The position numbers and the translations under genes were made by a program. The notes under the pieces are model-generated. The model ran no database searches and was not told the origin of the DNA. It saw only the letters and a program-made list of their open reading frames with translations. From contig JBKBIP010000003.1 in assembly GCA_046297495.1 (NCBI GenBank), positions 62,001 to 126,000 of the forward strand: 64,000 nucleotides of DNA. The letters are read 5' to 3'. Source of the DNA: JBKBIP01 sp046297495. Its GTDB lineage: Bacteria; Planctomycetota; Planctomycetia; Gemmatales; Gemmataceae. This document shows, piece by piece, positions 1 to 8,383 of this stretch; positions within the stretch are counted from its first letter, which is position 1; every line of letters begins with the position of its first letter.

Positions 1-237
1 CCCTTGGCCGCTATCTATCGCATATCGGTCATTGACATGGTTCGAACATTACTGCGCGACAACCACTTGCGTCCCGTCTTCTTGTTCGAGGCGGAGCCGA
101 CCCGCGTCGTCGAAGCGGCGGAGCTGAGCGACATCGATCCGACATTCCACACGCTGCGCAATCTGAACACGCCGGAGGATTACCAGAAGGCGCTGGCGGA
201 ATGGCAGGTCTTCGGAAACGATGAATCCAGCGCGTGA
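1..237 (+). CDS. mobA: Molybdenum cofactor guanylyltransferase MobA, C-terminal fragment
   Basis: The reading frame is open from the first base of the window, so the start lies outside. The 78 visible residues begin PLAAIYR and contain LRNLNTPEDYQKAL near the end. Both match the C-terminal part of MobA, where a 'hPL.a.YR' strand and a closing 'NiNTPeD' segment are characteristic. MobA transfers GMP from GTP to molybdopterin in the cytoplasm, giving the guanine dinucleotide cofactor used by some molybdoenzymes. The P-loop-like N-terminal GTP site cannot be seen. The gene converges on cbiX with only 12 bases between the two stop codons. The assignment rests on the tail alone; a related nucleotidyltransferase is the main alternative. 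Confidence 0.72.
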   Translation, partial: PLAAIYRISVIDMVRTLLRDNHLRPVFLFEAEPTRVVEAAELSDIDPTFHTLRNLNTPEDYQKALAEWQVFGNDESSA

Positions 238-249
238 CGCATCTTCCCA

Positions 250-1242
250 TCAAAACCGCAACCGTTCCAGCAGGTCGTCTTGCCAGCAGTGGGAGGCGCT
301 GATTTCTTCCGCGCCATTCGGCGTGACCTGCTCAGAGTGATGATGATGGTCGTCCGCGTGGAGATGGTGAACGTGCTCGTGAATTCCTTCAACGTGATGA
401 TGGTGCGGGGCCTGGATTTCACCAACGCGATGCTCATGGCCGATGATGGGGACACGGTATTGACATAAGGAGCAGTTCATGTGGCCAGCCCCGTGCAAGA
501 CTTCCTCGGCCCGTTGCAAAAAGGTCTCGATCAACAAAGGATGAGCTTGCAAGTGCGGCGTGGCGAGGATGTCCAGGTCGGGGCGCGCGCGGCGGCGTTC
601 CGCGACTTGATCGTAAATTCGTTTGAGCAAAACCCCAGTGAATAGAAAATACGGCTGGACGACGATCCGGCGGAAACCGGCCCGCTCGCAGACCGGCAGC
701 GCCTCCTCCAGCAACGGGCGAGCGATGCCGCTGTACGCCCAGGCGCCCCAAGCCGTCGGATAGCCTTCTTGCAGCAGACGGGCCACCTTGGCAATGTTGG
801 CATTGGCGTCCGGGTCGCTGCTGCCCCTACCGACCAGTAGCAACAGCGTTTCCTCTGGGGGGATTTCGGGACGATTCGCCAACGCTTCCCGATAGCGAAT
901 CTGACAAAGCTGTAGCAAGCGGGCGTCCACGTCCAAAGCCCGGCCCATGTGAATGGTGACATGCGGATGCCGTAGACGGGCGGCCCGCACCTCGCTGGCC
1001 ATGTCGTTCTTGGCGTGTCCCGCCGCCATCAACACGCCCGGCAGCACGATGACAGTTAAGTGGCCTTCTCGGACCAAGTCGTCAATGCTTTGGGCGATGG
1101 TGGGGCGGGCGAATTCCAAGAAGGCGATGGCCACGCGCTGATCGGGACGGCAGGCTTGGAAATACCGGGCCATGTCCAGAAATTCGGCCACTCCCTCGGT
1201 ATCCCGGCTACCATGCCCGGCGATCAGCAATGCGTATGACAT
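250..1242 (-). CDS. cbiX: Sirohydrochlorin cobaltochelatase CbiX with cysteine and histidine-rich tail
   Basis: The protein has 330 residues and inserts Co(II) into sirohydrochlorin at the start of anaerobic cobalamin synthesis. It has two CbiX half-domains. The first carries AGHGSRD (His10) and PGVLMAAGH (His76), the usual metal and catalytic histidines; the second begins GRGSSDPDAN near residue 138. The tail has MNCSLCQYR (Cys257, Cys260), a C-terminal extension known from long CbiX proteins, and then a histidine-rich stretch at about residues 280-302 that probably buffers metal. I chose the ATG at 1240-1242 because GGGGGA lies upstream of it; a start seven codons earlier is possible. cbiB and a CobW-type GTPase occur elsewhere in the window but not in one operon with it. 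Confidence 0.88.
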   Translation of the reverse strand: MSYALLIAGHGSRDTEGVAEFLDMARYFQACRPDQRVAIAFLEFARPTIAQSIDDLVREGHLTVIVLPGVLMAAGHAKNDMASEVRAARLRHPHVTIHMGRALDVDARLLQLCQIRYREALANRPEIPPEETLLLLVGRGSSDPDANANIAKVARLLQEGYPTAWGAWAYSGIARPLLEEALPVCERAGFRRIVVQPYFLFTGVLLKRIYDQVAERRRARPDLDILATPHLQAHPLLIETFLQRAEEVLHGAGHMNCSLCQYRVPIIGHEHRVGEIQAPHHHHVEGIHEHVHHLHADDHHHHSEQVTPNGAEEISASHCWQDDLLERLRF

Positions 1243-1372
1243 GAGATTCCCCCACTCAGACACGACTCAGCGGTACGGCCCGCTAGATCCGTATTACGAT
1301 TCTTGATTAATTATTACGAATCGAAGGCCGGCCGGCAACGGGCCGGTCGCGAATGGGATAATCCTGATTCGT

Positions 1373-2845
1373 TCATGGCCGGCTGCGGCCGGATGTCTTG
1401 TATTGCTCCAACAACCCGCGCAACTCCCGTACTATTTCGGCATGCTTGTCGTGCAAGTTGTGCTTTTCGCTGGGATCATCGGTGAGATGGTACAATTGGG
1501 CCTCCGGCAAGTCATCGCCAGTATCCCCTTTGGTCCAGCCGCCGGAGCCGCGTCCCTCGATCAGCTTCCACGGTCCCTTGCGAATGGCGAACATGCCTTG
1601 AACCGAATGATGAACAATGGCATCGTGCGTCGGTCGGTTGCGCTGGGCGCCGCGCAACAGGGGGAGGATGCTGAAACTGTCCTCGGCGGCGTCTTGGGGC
1701 AGCTCCTGGCCCACCAGCTCGGCGCAGGTGGCGAACAGGCTGTTGAGACAGATCGGCTCCGCGCACTTCGTTCCCGGTTGGACAACGCCTGGCCACCGCG
1801 CGATGAACGGCACGCGATGCCCCCCTTCCCAGATGTCGGCCTTGGTGCCGCGAAAGATGGAGCTGGAATGATGGCCGACCTTCTCTTGATCGGCCCGGCT
1901 CATGCCACTGGGGGAATAGCCGTTGTCACTGGTGAAAATGACCAGAGTATCCTGTTCCAGGCCCGTTTCGCGCAAGGCGTTCAGCACTTGACCGACGACC
2001 CAGTCCGTTTCATGCACGAAATCCCCATAGGGGCCGATCTTTCCCAACCCTCGAAACTCCGGGCGCGGCACGACGGGGGTATGCGGCGATGTCAACGGCA
2101 TGTACAGAAAAAACGGCTTGCCGGTCTTGTCCTGGGCGCGTTGCTGGATGTAGGCGGTCGCTTTCTCCGTGAAGGTTTTCAACACATCCACTGCCTCGAA
2201 ATCCGGCTCGGCGGGACCGCTGCGCAGCCATTTCTTGGTGGCGGTCGCTTGGCCGATGGTCCGGTCGTTCTCGACGAAGATGAATGGTGGCATGTCGAGC
2301 GACGCCGGGATGCCGAAATAATAGTCGAAGCCGACGGCCAACGGCCCGTTGGTGATCGGCTTGGTGTAGTCAATCAAGCCGAGGTCCGCTTGGGGCTTGA
2401 CGTTGTCGCCGAAGCGCACCGGCTGCCGCGTCGGCCAATCCAAGCCCAGGTGCCACTTGCCGACGCAGGCGGTGTGATAGCCTTGCTCGCGCAGGAACGA
2501 CGCGACGGTGGCCCGGCCTGGCTCGATCAAGCGCGGCGAATGCCCCCACAAGACCCCTGCCTTCAAGCGTGTCCGCCAGCAATAGCGCCCCGTCAACAAG
2601 CCATAGCGCGTCGGCGTGCAGACCGCCGAGGCTGAATGGGCGTCGGTGAAGATCATGCCTTGCCGCGCCAGCCGATCCAGGTTCGGCGTGGGAATCTTGG
2701 ATTCCGGGTTGAAGTAGGTCACATCCCCATACCCCTGATCATCGGCCAGGATGTAAACGATGTGCGGCGTCTTCGCCTCAACTGCGCCGACACTATGGAG
2801 ACACAAAAAAGACAATGTTACGACACAAAAAAACAAGCGGTGCAT
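1373..2845 (-). CDS. Exported sulfatase (arylsulfatase A-type, S1 family)
   Basis: The protein has 490 residues and hydrolyses sulfate esters, probably on polysaccharides or other organic sulfates outside the cytoplasm. A signal peptide covers about residues 1-22. The active site Cys76 lies in C-T-P-T-R, the motif whose cysteine is converted to formylglycine; it is followed by GLLTGRY. Metal ligands are visible as ADDQGYGD (Asp35, Asp36) and, later, FTSDNGYSP. A substrate-side histidine lies in PLTSPHTP. The start is the ATG at 2843-2845, since the longer frame upstream lacks a signal peptide at its N-terminus. It is the last gene of a minus-strand run behind the proline-rich protein and floA, but a functional link to them is not evident. 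Planctomycetes typically carry many such sulfatases, and the substrate cannot be told. Confidence 0.9.
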   Translation of the reverse strand: MHRLFFCVVTLSFLCLHSVGAVEAKTPHIVYILADDQGYGDVTYFNPESKIPTPNLDRLARQGMIFTDAHSASAVCTPTRYGLLTGRYCWRTRLKAGVLWGHSPRLIEPGRATVASFLREQGYHTACVGKWHLGLDWPTRQPVRFGDNVKPQADLGLIDYTKPITNGPLAVGFDYYFGIPASLDMPPFIFVENDRTIGQATATKKWLRSGPAEPDFEAVDVLKTFTEKATAYIQQRAQDKTGKPFFLYMPLTSPHTPVVPRPEFRGLGKIGPYGDFVHETDWVVGQVLNALRETGLEQDTLVIFTSDNGYSPSGMSRADQEKVGHHSSSIFRGTKADIWEGGHRVPFIARWPGVVQPGTKCAEPICLNSLFATCAELVGQELPQDAAEDSFSILPLLRGAQRNRPTHDAIVHHSVQGMFAIRKGPWKLIEGRGSGGWTKGDTGDDLPEAQLYHLTDDPSEKHNLHDKHAEIVRELRGLLEQYKTSGRSRP

Positions 2846-2918
2846 GACGCCGATCCTCGGATGAAGGAAAAGGGCTTGGTTGACAATAATGAGACAGTGA
2901 ATACTTTTCGCTTCCCGA

Positions 2919-3515
2919 TCATCGTCTGTCCCGTGGGGAAAATGGCCGACGGCAACGCGGCTCTCCCAAGACTTCTTGTAGCACATAGGCGGTTTGCAGC
3001 GTGTGCGGCGCGCGGAGCAGCTCAAACAAGCGCCGACCGGCGGCGGAACCTTGGCGGCGGAGGCGCTGAAGCGACGGAACTTTGGCCGTCACGATTTCCA
3101 CGCTGGCTGCTGGCGTGATGGGGAGGGGCGGCGGGGTGGCAGGCGGGGGCGGAGTCACGGGGATCGCCACCAAGATCGGTTGCGGCGGTGGAGTGGCGGG
3201 GGCGGGGGCGGTTTCGACCACCGGACGGGGCGGGCGCGCGGTGGGTTGCTCCGTCGGGACAGGGCGGGGCCGAGGACGGGGCGGGCTGCTCGCCGTCCGG
3301 GGGTCGGGTGGGGCGGGGCGCTCCTTGGGACGAGGGCGATCTTCCCGTATTCGTTCCACCTCTTGCCACGTTGGCGACATAGGCCGGTCCATGTTTCGCG
3401 CGTCGGGGCGCGTTTTGGCCCTGTCCGCGGGTTCCTCTTCCGCGCTGGGACGCATGAGATGACTTAATATAAACACCACGATGGCGATGATCGGGATAAA
3501 CAGTGTCCAATCCAC
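2919..3515 (-). CDS. Proline-rich protein with N-terminal membrane anchor
   Basis: I do not recognise a named family. The 198-residue protein opens with one hydrophobic helix (DWTLFIPIIAIVVFILSHL). A long low-complexity region rich in Pro, Arg and Ala follows, at about residues 40-145, and then a short folded-looking tail containing LFELLRAP and AYVLQEVLGEPRCRRP. The tail resembles the end of small membrane proteins I recall from other planctomycetes; this is memory, not a search result. The GTG at 3513-3515 is preferred because AAAGGAG lies seven bases upstream of it; the TTG two codons earlier sits directly against that site. It is 128 bases downstream of floA, so it may belong to the same membrane-organisation cluster. 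Confidence 0.6.
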   Translation of the reverse strand: MDWTLFIPIIAIVVFILSHLMRPSAEEEPADRAKTRPDARNMDRPMSPTWQEVERIREDRPRPKERPAPPDPRTASSPPRPRPRPVPTEQPTARPPRPVVETAPAPATPPPQPILVAIPVTPPPPATPPPLPITPAASVEIVTAKVPSLQRLRRQGSAAGRRLFELLRAPHTLQTAYVLQEVLGEPRCRRPFSPRDRR

Positions 3516-3643
3516 TGGCAATCTCCTTTATGGCTTTCAGCAGTCAGTTAAAGTTTTTCTAGTGGTCTGTCATCCGATGATGGTTTGTCCTGAGATTCAT
3601 CGGTTCGCGGACGCGGTCAACTCACTGGGCCAACCGCTGAAAG

Positions 3644-4732
3644 CTATCCAATCGGCTTGTCATTGTGATGGCGCTCGCCGCCGGAACCGGCGATGGCGGC
3701 GCGCATGTCGGTATCGGATTGCAGGTTGCGCAGGCCGTAGAAGTCCATCGCCCCCATCCGGCCGTCGCGCAAGGCATGGGCCAAGGCCAGTGGCACCTCG
3801 GCCTCAGCCAGCACCACCTTGGCCCGGTTCTCTTCCACCAAGGCGCGCATCTCCTGCTCGCGGGCGACGGCGGCGGCGCGGCGTTTTTCCGCCTCGGCCT
3901 GCGCCACTTGTAAGTCGGCCTTGGCCTGGGCCGCCGACAAGTTGGCGCCAATGTTGTCTCCTACTTCGATGTCGGCGATGTCGATGGACACAATCTCGAA
4001 GGCTGTCTGCGAATCCAGCGAGTTGCGCAGCACGGTTTCCGAGATCATGCTGGGATTGGCCAGAACCTCGCGGTGATCGTTGGCGCTGCCGATGGCCTTG
4101 ACGATTCCTTCGCCGACGCGAGCGATGATGGTTTCCTCGGTCGCTCCGCCGACCAGCCGCTCCAGCTTGGTCCGCACCGTGACCCGAGCGCGGGCCTTGA
4201 GCTGAATGCCGTTGCGGCACACCGCGTCGAGGGTTCCCTTCTCCCCCACGCCGTATTTTTCCCGGGTGCGTGACGGATCGGGGCAATCGATGACCTTGGG
4301 ATTGACGCTGGTTTTGACGGCGTCGAGGATGTCACGGCCTGCCAAGTCAATGGCAGCGGCGGTTTTCCACGGCAAATCCATGCCGGCCTTATGCGCCGCG
4401 ATGACCGCCGTGGCCGTCTTGGGGACGTTGCCGCGCGCCAGGTAATGCGCTTCGAGGTCCTCCGTGCCGACTTTGACTCCCGCTTGCACCAAGGCGATTT
4501 TCTGGCGCACGATCATGTTGTAATCGACGTTGCGCAGCTTCATGCCGAACAGGTCAAATATGCTGATCTTGGCCCCGGTCAACAAACTTTGAATCCACAA
4601 GCGAATGAAACTAAAAAAAATCACCATAAAGAATATACCGACCAGGAATAGCAGCGCTCCACCGACGATCAGCCACGGATGATCTTGGAGGCGAAACGCA
4701 TCCCCGTTGGCGGCCAGCATGGTGTATGACAT
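3644..4732 (-). CDS. floA: Flotillin-like protein FloA
   Basis: The 362-residue protein matches the FloA/YqfA family, membrane-associated scaffold proteins of ordered lipid domains. An N-terminal hydrophobic segment lies at about residues 18-48. The conserved block KLRNVDYNMIV, the SPFH-like core and an alanine- and glutamate-rich coiled-coil region (AQAKADLQVAQAEAEKRRAAA) follow. Family length is about 330 residues, so it looks complete. AGAGGAT precedes the ATG. It is downstream of two nfeD genes on the same strand; the floA-nfeD pairing is conserved in many bacteria and supports both assignments. The 86-residue gene lies 51 bases upstream. The short tail after LQSDTDMRAAI is not conserved in the relatives I recall. 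Confidence 0.92.
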   Translation of the reverse strand: MSYTMLAANGDAFRLQDHPWLIVGGALLFLVGIFFMVIFFSFIRLWIQSLLTGAKISIFDLFGMKLRNVDYNMIVRQKIALVQAGVKVGTEDLEAHYLARGNVPKTATAVIAAHKAGMDLPWKTAAAIDLAGRDILDAVKTSVNPKVIDCPDPSRTREKYGVGEKGTLDAVCRNGIQLKARARVTVRTKLERLVGGATEETIIARVGEGIVKAIGSANDHREVLANPSMISETVLRNSLDSQTAFEIVSIDIADIEVGDNIGANLSAAQAKADLQVAQAEAEKRRAAAVAREQEMRALVEENRAKVVLAEAEVPLALAHALRDGRMGAMDFYGLRNLQSDTDMRAAIAGSGGERHHNDKPIG

Positions 4733-4783
4733 AGTTGCATCCTCTCATGGGTGTATGAAAAGAACCTGAAATGGTCCTCTATG

Positions 4784-5044
4784 TTAGTGGCTGTTCTCGT
4801 GCTGGCCATTGCCTGGCGCTGCCGCCGATAACGGCTCATAGCGCGTGACCTGCACGAGGTCCACGATGGCGTAGTGGTCGTAGATCGGCTCGGCGGTTTC
4901 GGTTAAACCGCTAAAAACGGAGCGCCGGCCTGGCACGCACAATTCGGGATGTTGTACATCGCAAGTCGCGCCATCGGAAATACACAACCGAAAAGGAACA
5001 AACGGACGCCGGCGCAAGGCGTCGCGCAGGTCTTCCAAGTGCAT
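4784..5044 (-). CDS. Small conserved planctomycete-type protein (86 residues)
   Basis: The product has no assigned function. It begins MHLEDLRDALRRRPFVPF, then RLCISDG and HPELCVPGRRSV, and ends with IVDLVQVTRYEPL. This layout, a short helix followed by strands with 'HPEl...GRRs', is a recurrent small protein in planctomycete genomes and often occurs in many copies; I am relying on memory for that. The start at 5042-5044 is well supported by AAGGAGAA six to eight bases upstream. A longer frame would overlap nfeD and is less likely. It sits between the short nfeD and floA and is probably co-transcribed with them. Confidence 0.65.
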   Translation of the reverse strand: MHLEDLRDALRRRPFVPFRLCISDGATCDVQHPELCVPGRRSVFSGLTETAEPIYDHYAIVDLVQVTRYEPLSAAAPGNGQHENSH

Positions 5045-5109
5045 GACTTCTCCTTGCCGGGAAATTGGGCGCCAAGTCCGTTGCTCGCCTGGGGCGAGCA
5101 CGCTAAACG

Positions 5110-5646
5110 TCATGTTATGTCCATGTTCTCCAAATCGCCGATGTCGGGTGGAGCGTCCACGAGACGCACCACGACCTTGCCGGCCTTCACGTCGATGCAG
5201 CGGACCCACTTACCGGCTTCGATCATCATACCCTCCGTGATGACATCGATGCGCCGGCCATCAAATTCGACGACGCCGGATGGCCGGAGTGGAGAAGCCG
5301 CCTTTCCCAGCCGGCCGCGCAGCTGTTCCAACTCCAAATTGACCGGCATCGTGGCCACGGTGGCGTCATCGTCCGAGCCGCCGCGGAGCATCATCCGCTT
5401 ACCTAACGGCGTCAGGGGCCAGATGTACAGCGCGAACACCTCCACCGCCGGCGCCAGCAGAAACACCACGATCAACGTCACCAAGCCGGAATAGAGGCCC
5501 CCGTGACTGAATGCCAAGATCACGCCAATGGCGATCAAGGCAATAGCCGCCACCGTGATCAGCCCCCCCGAAGGAATGAACACTTCGGCCAAGAGTAACA
5601 CCAACCCCGCGGCGATCAGCACGTAAGCCAGCGTTAGGTCATACAT
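5110..5646 (-). CDS. NfeD-like membrane protein, short form (NfeD1b type)
   Basis: About 178 residues. Membrane helices are visible at the N-terminus (LAYVLIAAGLVLLLAEVFIPSGGLI, then AAIALIAIGVILAF) and at LVTLIVVFLLAPAVEVFAL. The C-terminal third has the OB-fold typical of NfeD (GRLGKAASPLRPSGVVEFDGRR, VITEGMMIEAGKWVRCIDV, KVVVRLV). It lacks a ClpP-like protease domain, which defines the short NfeD1b class that partners flotillins. The start could be the GTG at 5661 or the ATG at 5646; I list the ATG. The gene lies 77 bases after the long nfeD and is followed by the small protein and floA. Its likely role is membrane microdomain organisation with FloA. Confidence 0.87.
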   Translation of the reverse strand: MYDLTLAYVLIAAGLVLLLAEVFIPSGGLITVAAIALIAIGVILAFSHGGLYSGLVTLIVVFLLAPAVEVFALYIWPLTPLGKRMMLRGGSDDDATVATMPVNLELEQLRGRLGKAASPLRPSGVVEFDGRRIDVITEGMMIEAGKWVRCIDVKAGKVVVRLVDAPPDIGDLENMDIT

Positions 5647-5723
5647 GATTCCATATCCCACGCATCTGATCCAAGGTCAGTGATCCTCGTTGAGCGGTGA
5701 GTCGGGCGGCTCGCCCGCTCAAC

Positions 5724-7919
5724 TCACACTTCCTTCACCACGATGCGATTCCCTTCGATCTCAATGACTTGCACCCGTGCGCCGGCGGAGACGAAGCTCC
5801 CTTCCGTGACCACATCGACGTAGTTGTCGCCGAAGCGGGCCATGCCGGCGGGGCGTAGGGTTGTCGCTGCCACCCCGATAGCGCCAAGCAGGGCGGCGAG
5901 GTGCGGCGCGGGGCCGTGATCTTCCAAGGCCGCTTCTTCCGGCCGCTCACCGGGGGGGACCAGGACCAAGCGGTTGGCGTAGGGAATATACGGCAGATAC
6001 CGGCCTACCAGCATCGCCGCCACCACCGCTCCCACGAAAGTCAAGCCGAACGTGGTCAACGTGCCGCCAAAGTCCATCCACTCCTGAGAGGTTTCCGGTT
6101 TCTTCTCCAGGGTCGCCAGTCCGAGACCGGCCAGCACCAAGAGGATGCCGCTGATGCCGGTGACGCCAAAACCGGGGACGACGAAGATTTCCAAGGCGAT
6201 TAGCGCCAGCCCCAGCACGAACAGCAGCACGGCCAACATGGTGATCTGGCCCGCGAGCTGCGAATGGGACCAGAAGAACAAGATGAAGCACAAAGCGGCC
6301 AAGATGCCGGGCAGACCGAAGCCGGGAATCTTCAATTCCAGCACCAAGCAGACAAAACCGACCATGATGAGCAGCACCGACACGGTGGGATAGCGCAGGA
6401 AGGTGGCCAAGCTATCCAACCAATCTGGCCCGGCTTCGCGCACCTGGCCGGGATTGACGCCATAGACCGCGTACAACTCGCGTGAATTATCCACCAGATG
6501 ACGAGCCACCCCCAGCTCTCGCGCCAGCGGCGCGTTCAGAACGAGAAATTCGCCTTGGTGCTTGATCGTGCCTTCATCCCGCCAAGCGCGTTCTCGATCC
6601 GTCGCCAGCTCCGCGCCGCTCATCAGGCGCCGTTCGTTTTCGTTTCCGCGAACACGATGGATCTCCAGGTCGCGGTCGAGCAATCCCCGAAACAGCAGCG
6701 GTGAGTAGCCCTGGCTTTCCGCCAAGCTCATCAACGATTGGCGCATCAGGTCATAGGTCCCCTCCTCGATCGGAATGCGCTGACCACCGCGCCGTTGATA
6801 GACCAGCGCGTCGAAATCCCCCAACTCCGCCGCGCGCCCCATGACAATCTCACTGCACCCCAAGGCGATGAAGGTGGCCGTATCGGGAGCCTTGCGCGGG
6901 ATGTACGCCACCGTCATCACCGGGTAGCGCCCTTCGCTATCTTTGAGGTCGCGCAGGAAGTCGGCAATGTCGCGCGCCACTAGCGGATCGCCGCCGCCGC
7001 AGTCCAGCTCCAGGAAAATCAGGTTTCCCCCTTGGCCAATCGCCCGCCGCAGGCGGCGTTCCAGCGTCTCTTTCAAGGCGCGATTGACGGTGCCGTTGAC
7101 TTCGATACGCCACGGCACCGGCGACCGTCCCTCCAGCGGGTCATCGCGCAGACTACTGGGAGACAGTTGATAGGCCTCGGCCACTTCTTGCCGACTTTCC
7201 TTGATGAGCTTGCACAGGCCGAAACGCAGTGCCTCAGCGGCGGTGTACAAACCGACGTTTCCCGCCGGCAGCACCGGCCCGCGCGGCAACACCACGACCC
7301 CTTCCTCCGGCTCCTGACCGCGCGCCACGTACCAGATGCCGCCCCCCCGCGTCGCCTCCAACACTTCGACATTCTTATCGAGCATTTTCCAGATAATCGG
7401 CCAACGCCCCGGATGGCGGGCGACTTGCCGGTAGAAACGCAGCTGGTCCTCGGCCAACGGCTCGCTCTGGCCGCGCAGCGCGTCCCCTAAGTGGGCGCGG
7501 CTGGCCATGACCAGGTCCTTGCACGCCAGCACCGGCAAGACCGTGTGCTGGGTCACGTCCTGGCGCACATAGGCGATGGTTTGGACATCGTGCAGACTTT
7601 GCAAGTAGTTAGCCAAATCGCGGCAGGGGCCATAGAGCGGGCTGCCGCTGGGCTTGCCGTCCGGATTAAAATCCAGCACGATCTTGCGAATTTGACGTTC
7701 ACCGCGCGCGCGTTCGATGCGATCCTTGACCCAGCTCATCACGTCGCTGGTGATGGGGTTGTCCACGGTGATGAATGCTCCCTGTTCGGGGCCGGCTTCT
7801 TGGGCGCGAAGACTTGCGGAAGTGACTCCCCAAGAGCAGAACACCAACCAGAGCCACGACGTCCCCCAAGACAGGCAGCCGTGCGCGCGGTTGGCAATGA
7901 TTGAATGGGTTGTGAACAT
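5724..7919 (-). CDS. Long NfeD protein with two ClpP-like domains that lack the catalytic serine
   Basis: The 731-residue protein has a signal sequence ending near SLRAQ. Two successive SppA/ClpP-like domains follow, then four or five membrane helices (VSVLLIMVGFVCLVLELKIPGFGLPG onward) and a C-terminal OB-fold with LRPAGMARFGDNYVDVVTEG. Long NfeD proteins are normally membrane serine proteases with the Ser in an 'A.SAG' motif. Here the equivalent places read AYVRQDVTQHTV and AYIPRKAPDTAT, so neither repeat shows the serine. I infer a non-catalytic protein. GGAGGTG precedes the ATG at 7917-7919. It is the first gene of the nfeD-nfeD-floA run, supporting a scaffold role with FloA. Confidence 0.85.
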   Translation of the reverse strand: MFTTHSIIANRAHGCLSWGTSWLWLVFCSWGVTSASLRAQEAGPEQGAFITVDNPITSDVMSWVKDRIERARGERQIRKIVLDFNPDGKPSGSPLYGPCRDLANYLQSLHDVQTIAYVRQDVTQHTVLPVLACKDLVMASRAHLGDALRGQSEPLAEDQLRFYRQVARHPGRWPIIWKMLDKNVEVLEATRGGGIWYVARGQEPEEGVVVLPRGPVLPAGNVGLYTAAEALRFGLCKLIKESRQEVAEAYQLSPSSLRDDPLEGRSPVPWRIEVNGTVNRALKETLERRLRRAIGQGGNLIFLELDCGGGDPLVARDIADFLRDLKDSEGRYPVMTVAYIPRKAPDTATFIALGCSEIVMGRAAELGDFDALVYQRRGGQRIPIEEGTYDLMRQSLMSLAESQGYSPLLFRGLLDRDLEIHRVRGNENERRLMSGAELATDRERAWRDEGTIKHQGEFLVLNAPLARELGVARHLVDNSRELYAVYGVNPGQVREAGPDWLDSLATFLRYPTVSVLLIMVGFVCLVLELKIPGFGLPGILAALCFILFFWSHSQLAGQITMLAVLLFVLGLALIALEIFVVPGFGVTGISGILLVLAGLGLATLEKKPETSQEWMDFGGTLTTFGLTFVGAVVAAMLVGRYLPYIPYANRLVLVPPGERPEEAALEDHGPAPHLAALLGAIGVAATTLRPAGMARFGDNYVDVVTEGSFVSAGARVQVIEIEGNRIVVKEV

Positions 7920-8383
7920 TCCTGGCACCTCCCCACGGGACTCGGTTCCGTTGTGGGCGCCGGCTGGTGGCCGAGACGGCCTGCCTCGGCGGCTGAAACA
8001 GCGGCTGGAACTCTTCCGAAAGCCGGGCCACGCGCCATCGGGGGAGCTTTCCTTATGATTATATCGCTCCGAACCAAGCAGAGTCAAAGCACTCGCCATC
8101 CGCCCGAATTGGCAACCCAAGTCCTTTCCCTAAGTCATTCGCCTTTTCGCGGCTCGGATTGCGAGAAAATGAGCATCTGAGTGTGAATAGGAAATGTCAG
8201 CAAAAAAACCGCGGAGATGTTCTCTTTGCGGAGGGGCAAACCGGATTGGGTCGCGCCAAAGTTGGAGCTGACCGATTTTTCTTCACAGAAGGATGAAGCA
8301 ATGCGGAGTCCTCGTTTCGCGCACGCCAGTTCGCGCGCGAAACGAGGACTCCAGGCACCGTGATGTTCCGAGATTCTGGCTCG
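7920..8383. other. Intergenic region upstream of the long nfeD
   Basis: This 464-base stretch separates the hypothetical gene at 8384-9172 from nfeD, both on the minus strand. It holds the perfect palindrome at 8305-8352 described separately. The part next to nfeD could carry a leader and promoter, but no confident -35/-10 pair was recognised. Frames running through it give arginine- and serine-rich translations typical of shadow frames. No RNA gene was seen. Confidence 0.5.
8305..8352. repeat. Perfect 18-bp inverted repeat (GTTTCGCGC palindrome family)
   Basis: The left arm is GGAGTCCTCGTTTCGCGC (8305-8322) and the right arm at 8335-8352 is its exact complement, around a 12-base loop. It lies just beyond the stop of the hypothetical gene at 8384, so on the minus strand it could act as a terminator-like hairpin, although no T tract follows. 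The inner GTTTCGCGC/GCGCGAAAC core recurs in palindromes at 18.17, 45.09 and 48.10 kb. Confidence 0.85.

Noticed and set aside
1243..1372. Cobalamin riboswitch ahead of cbiX
   Set aside because: No B12-box-like sequence or suitable stem arrangement was recognised in the 130-base leader.
1403..2635. Long open frame on the plus strand over the sulfatase gene
   Set aside because: It is antisense to a gene with clear sulfatase motifs; the translation is Arg- and Gly-rich and matches nothing.
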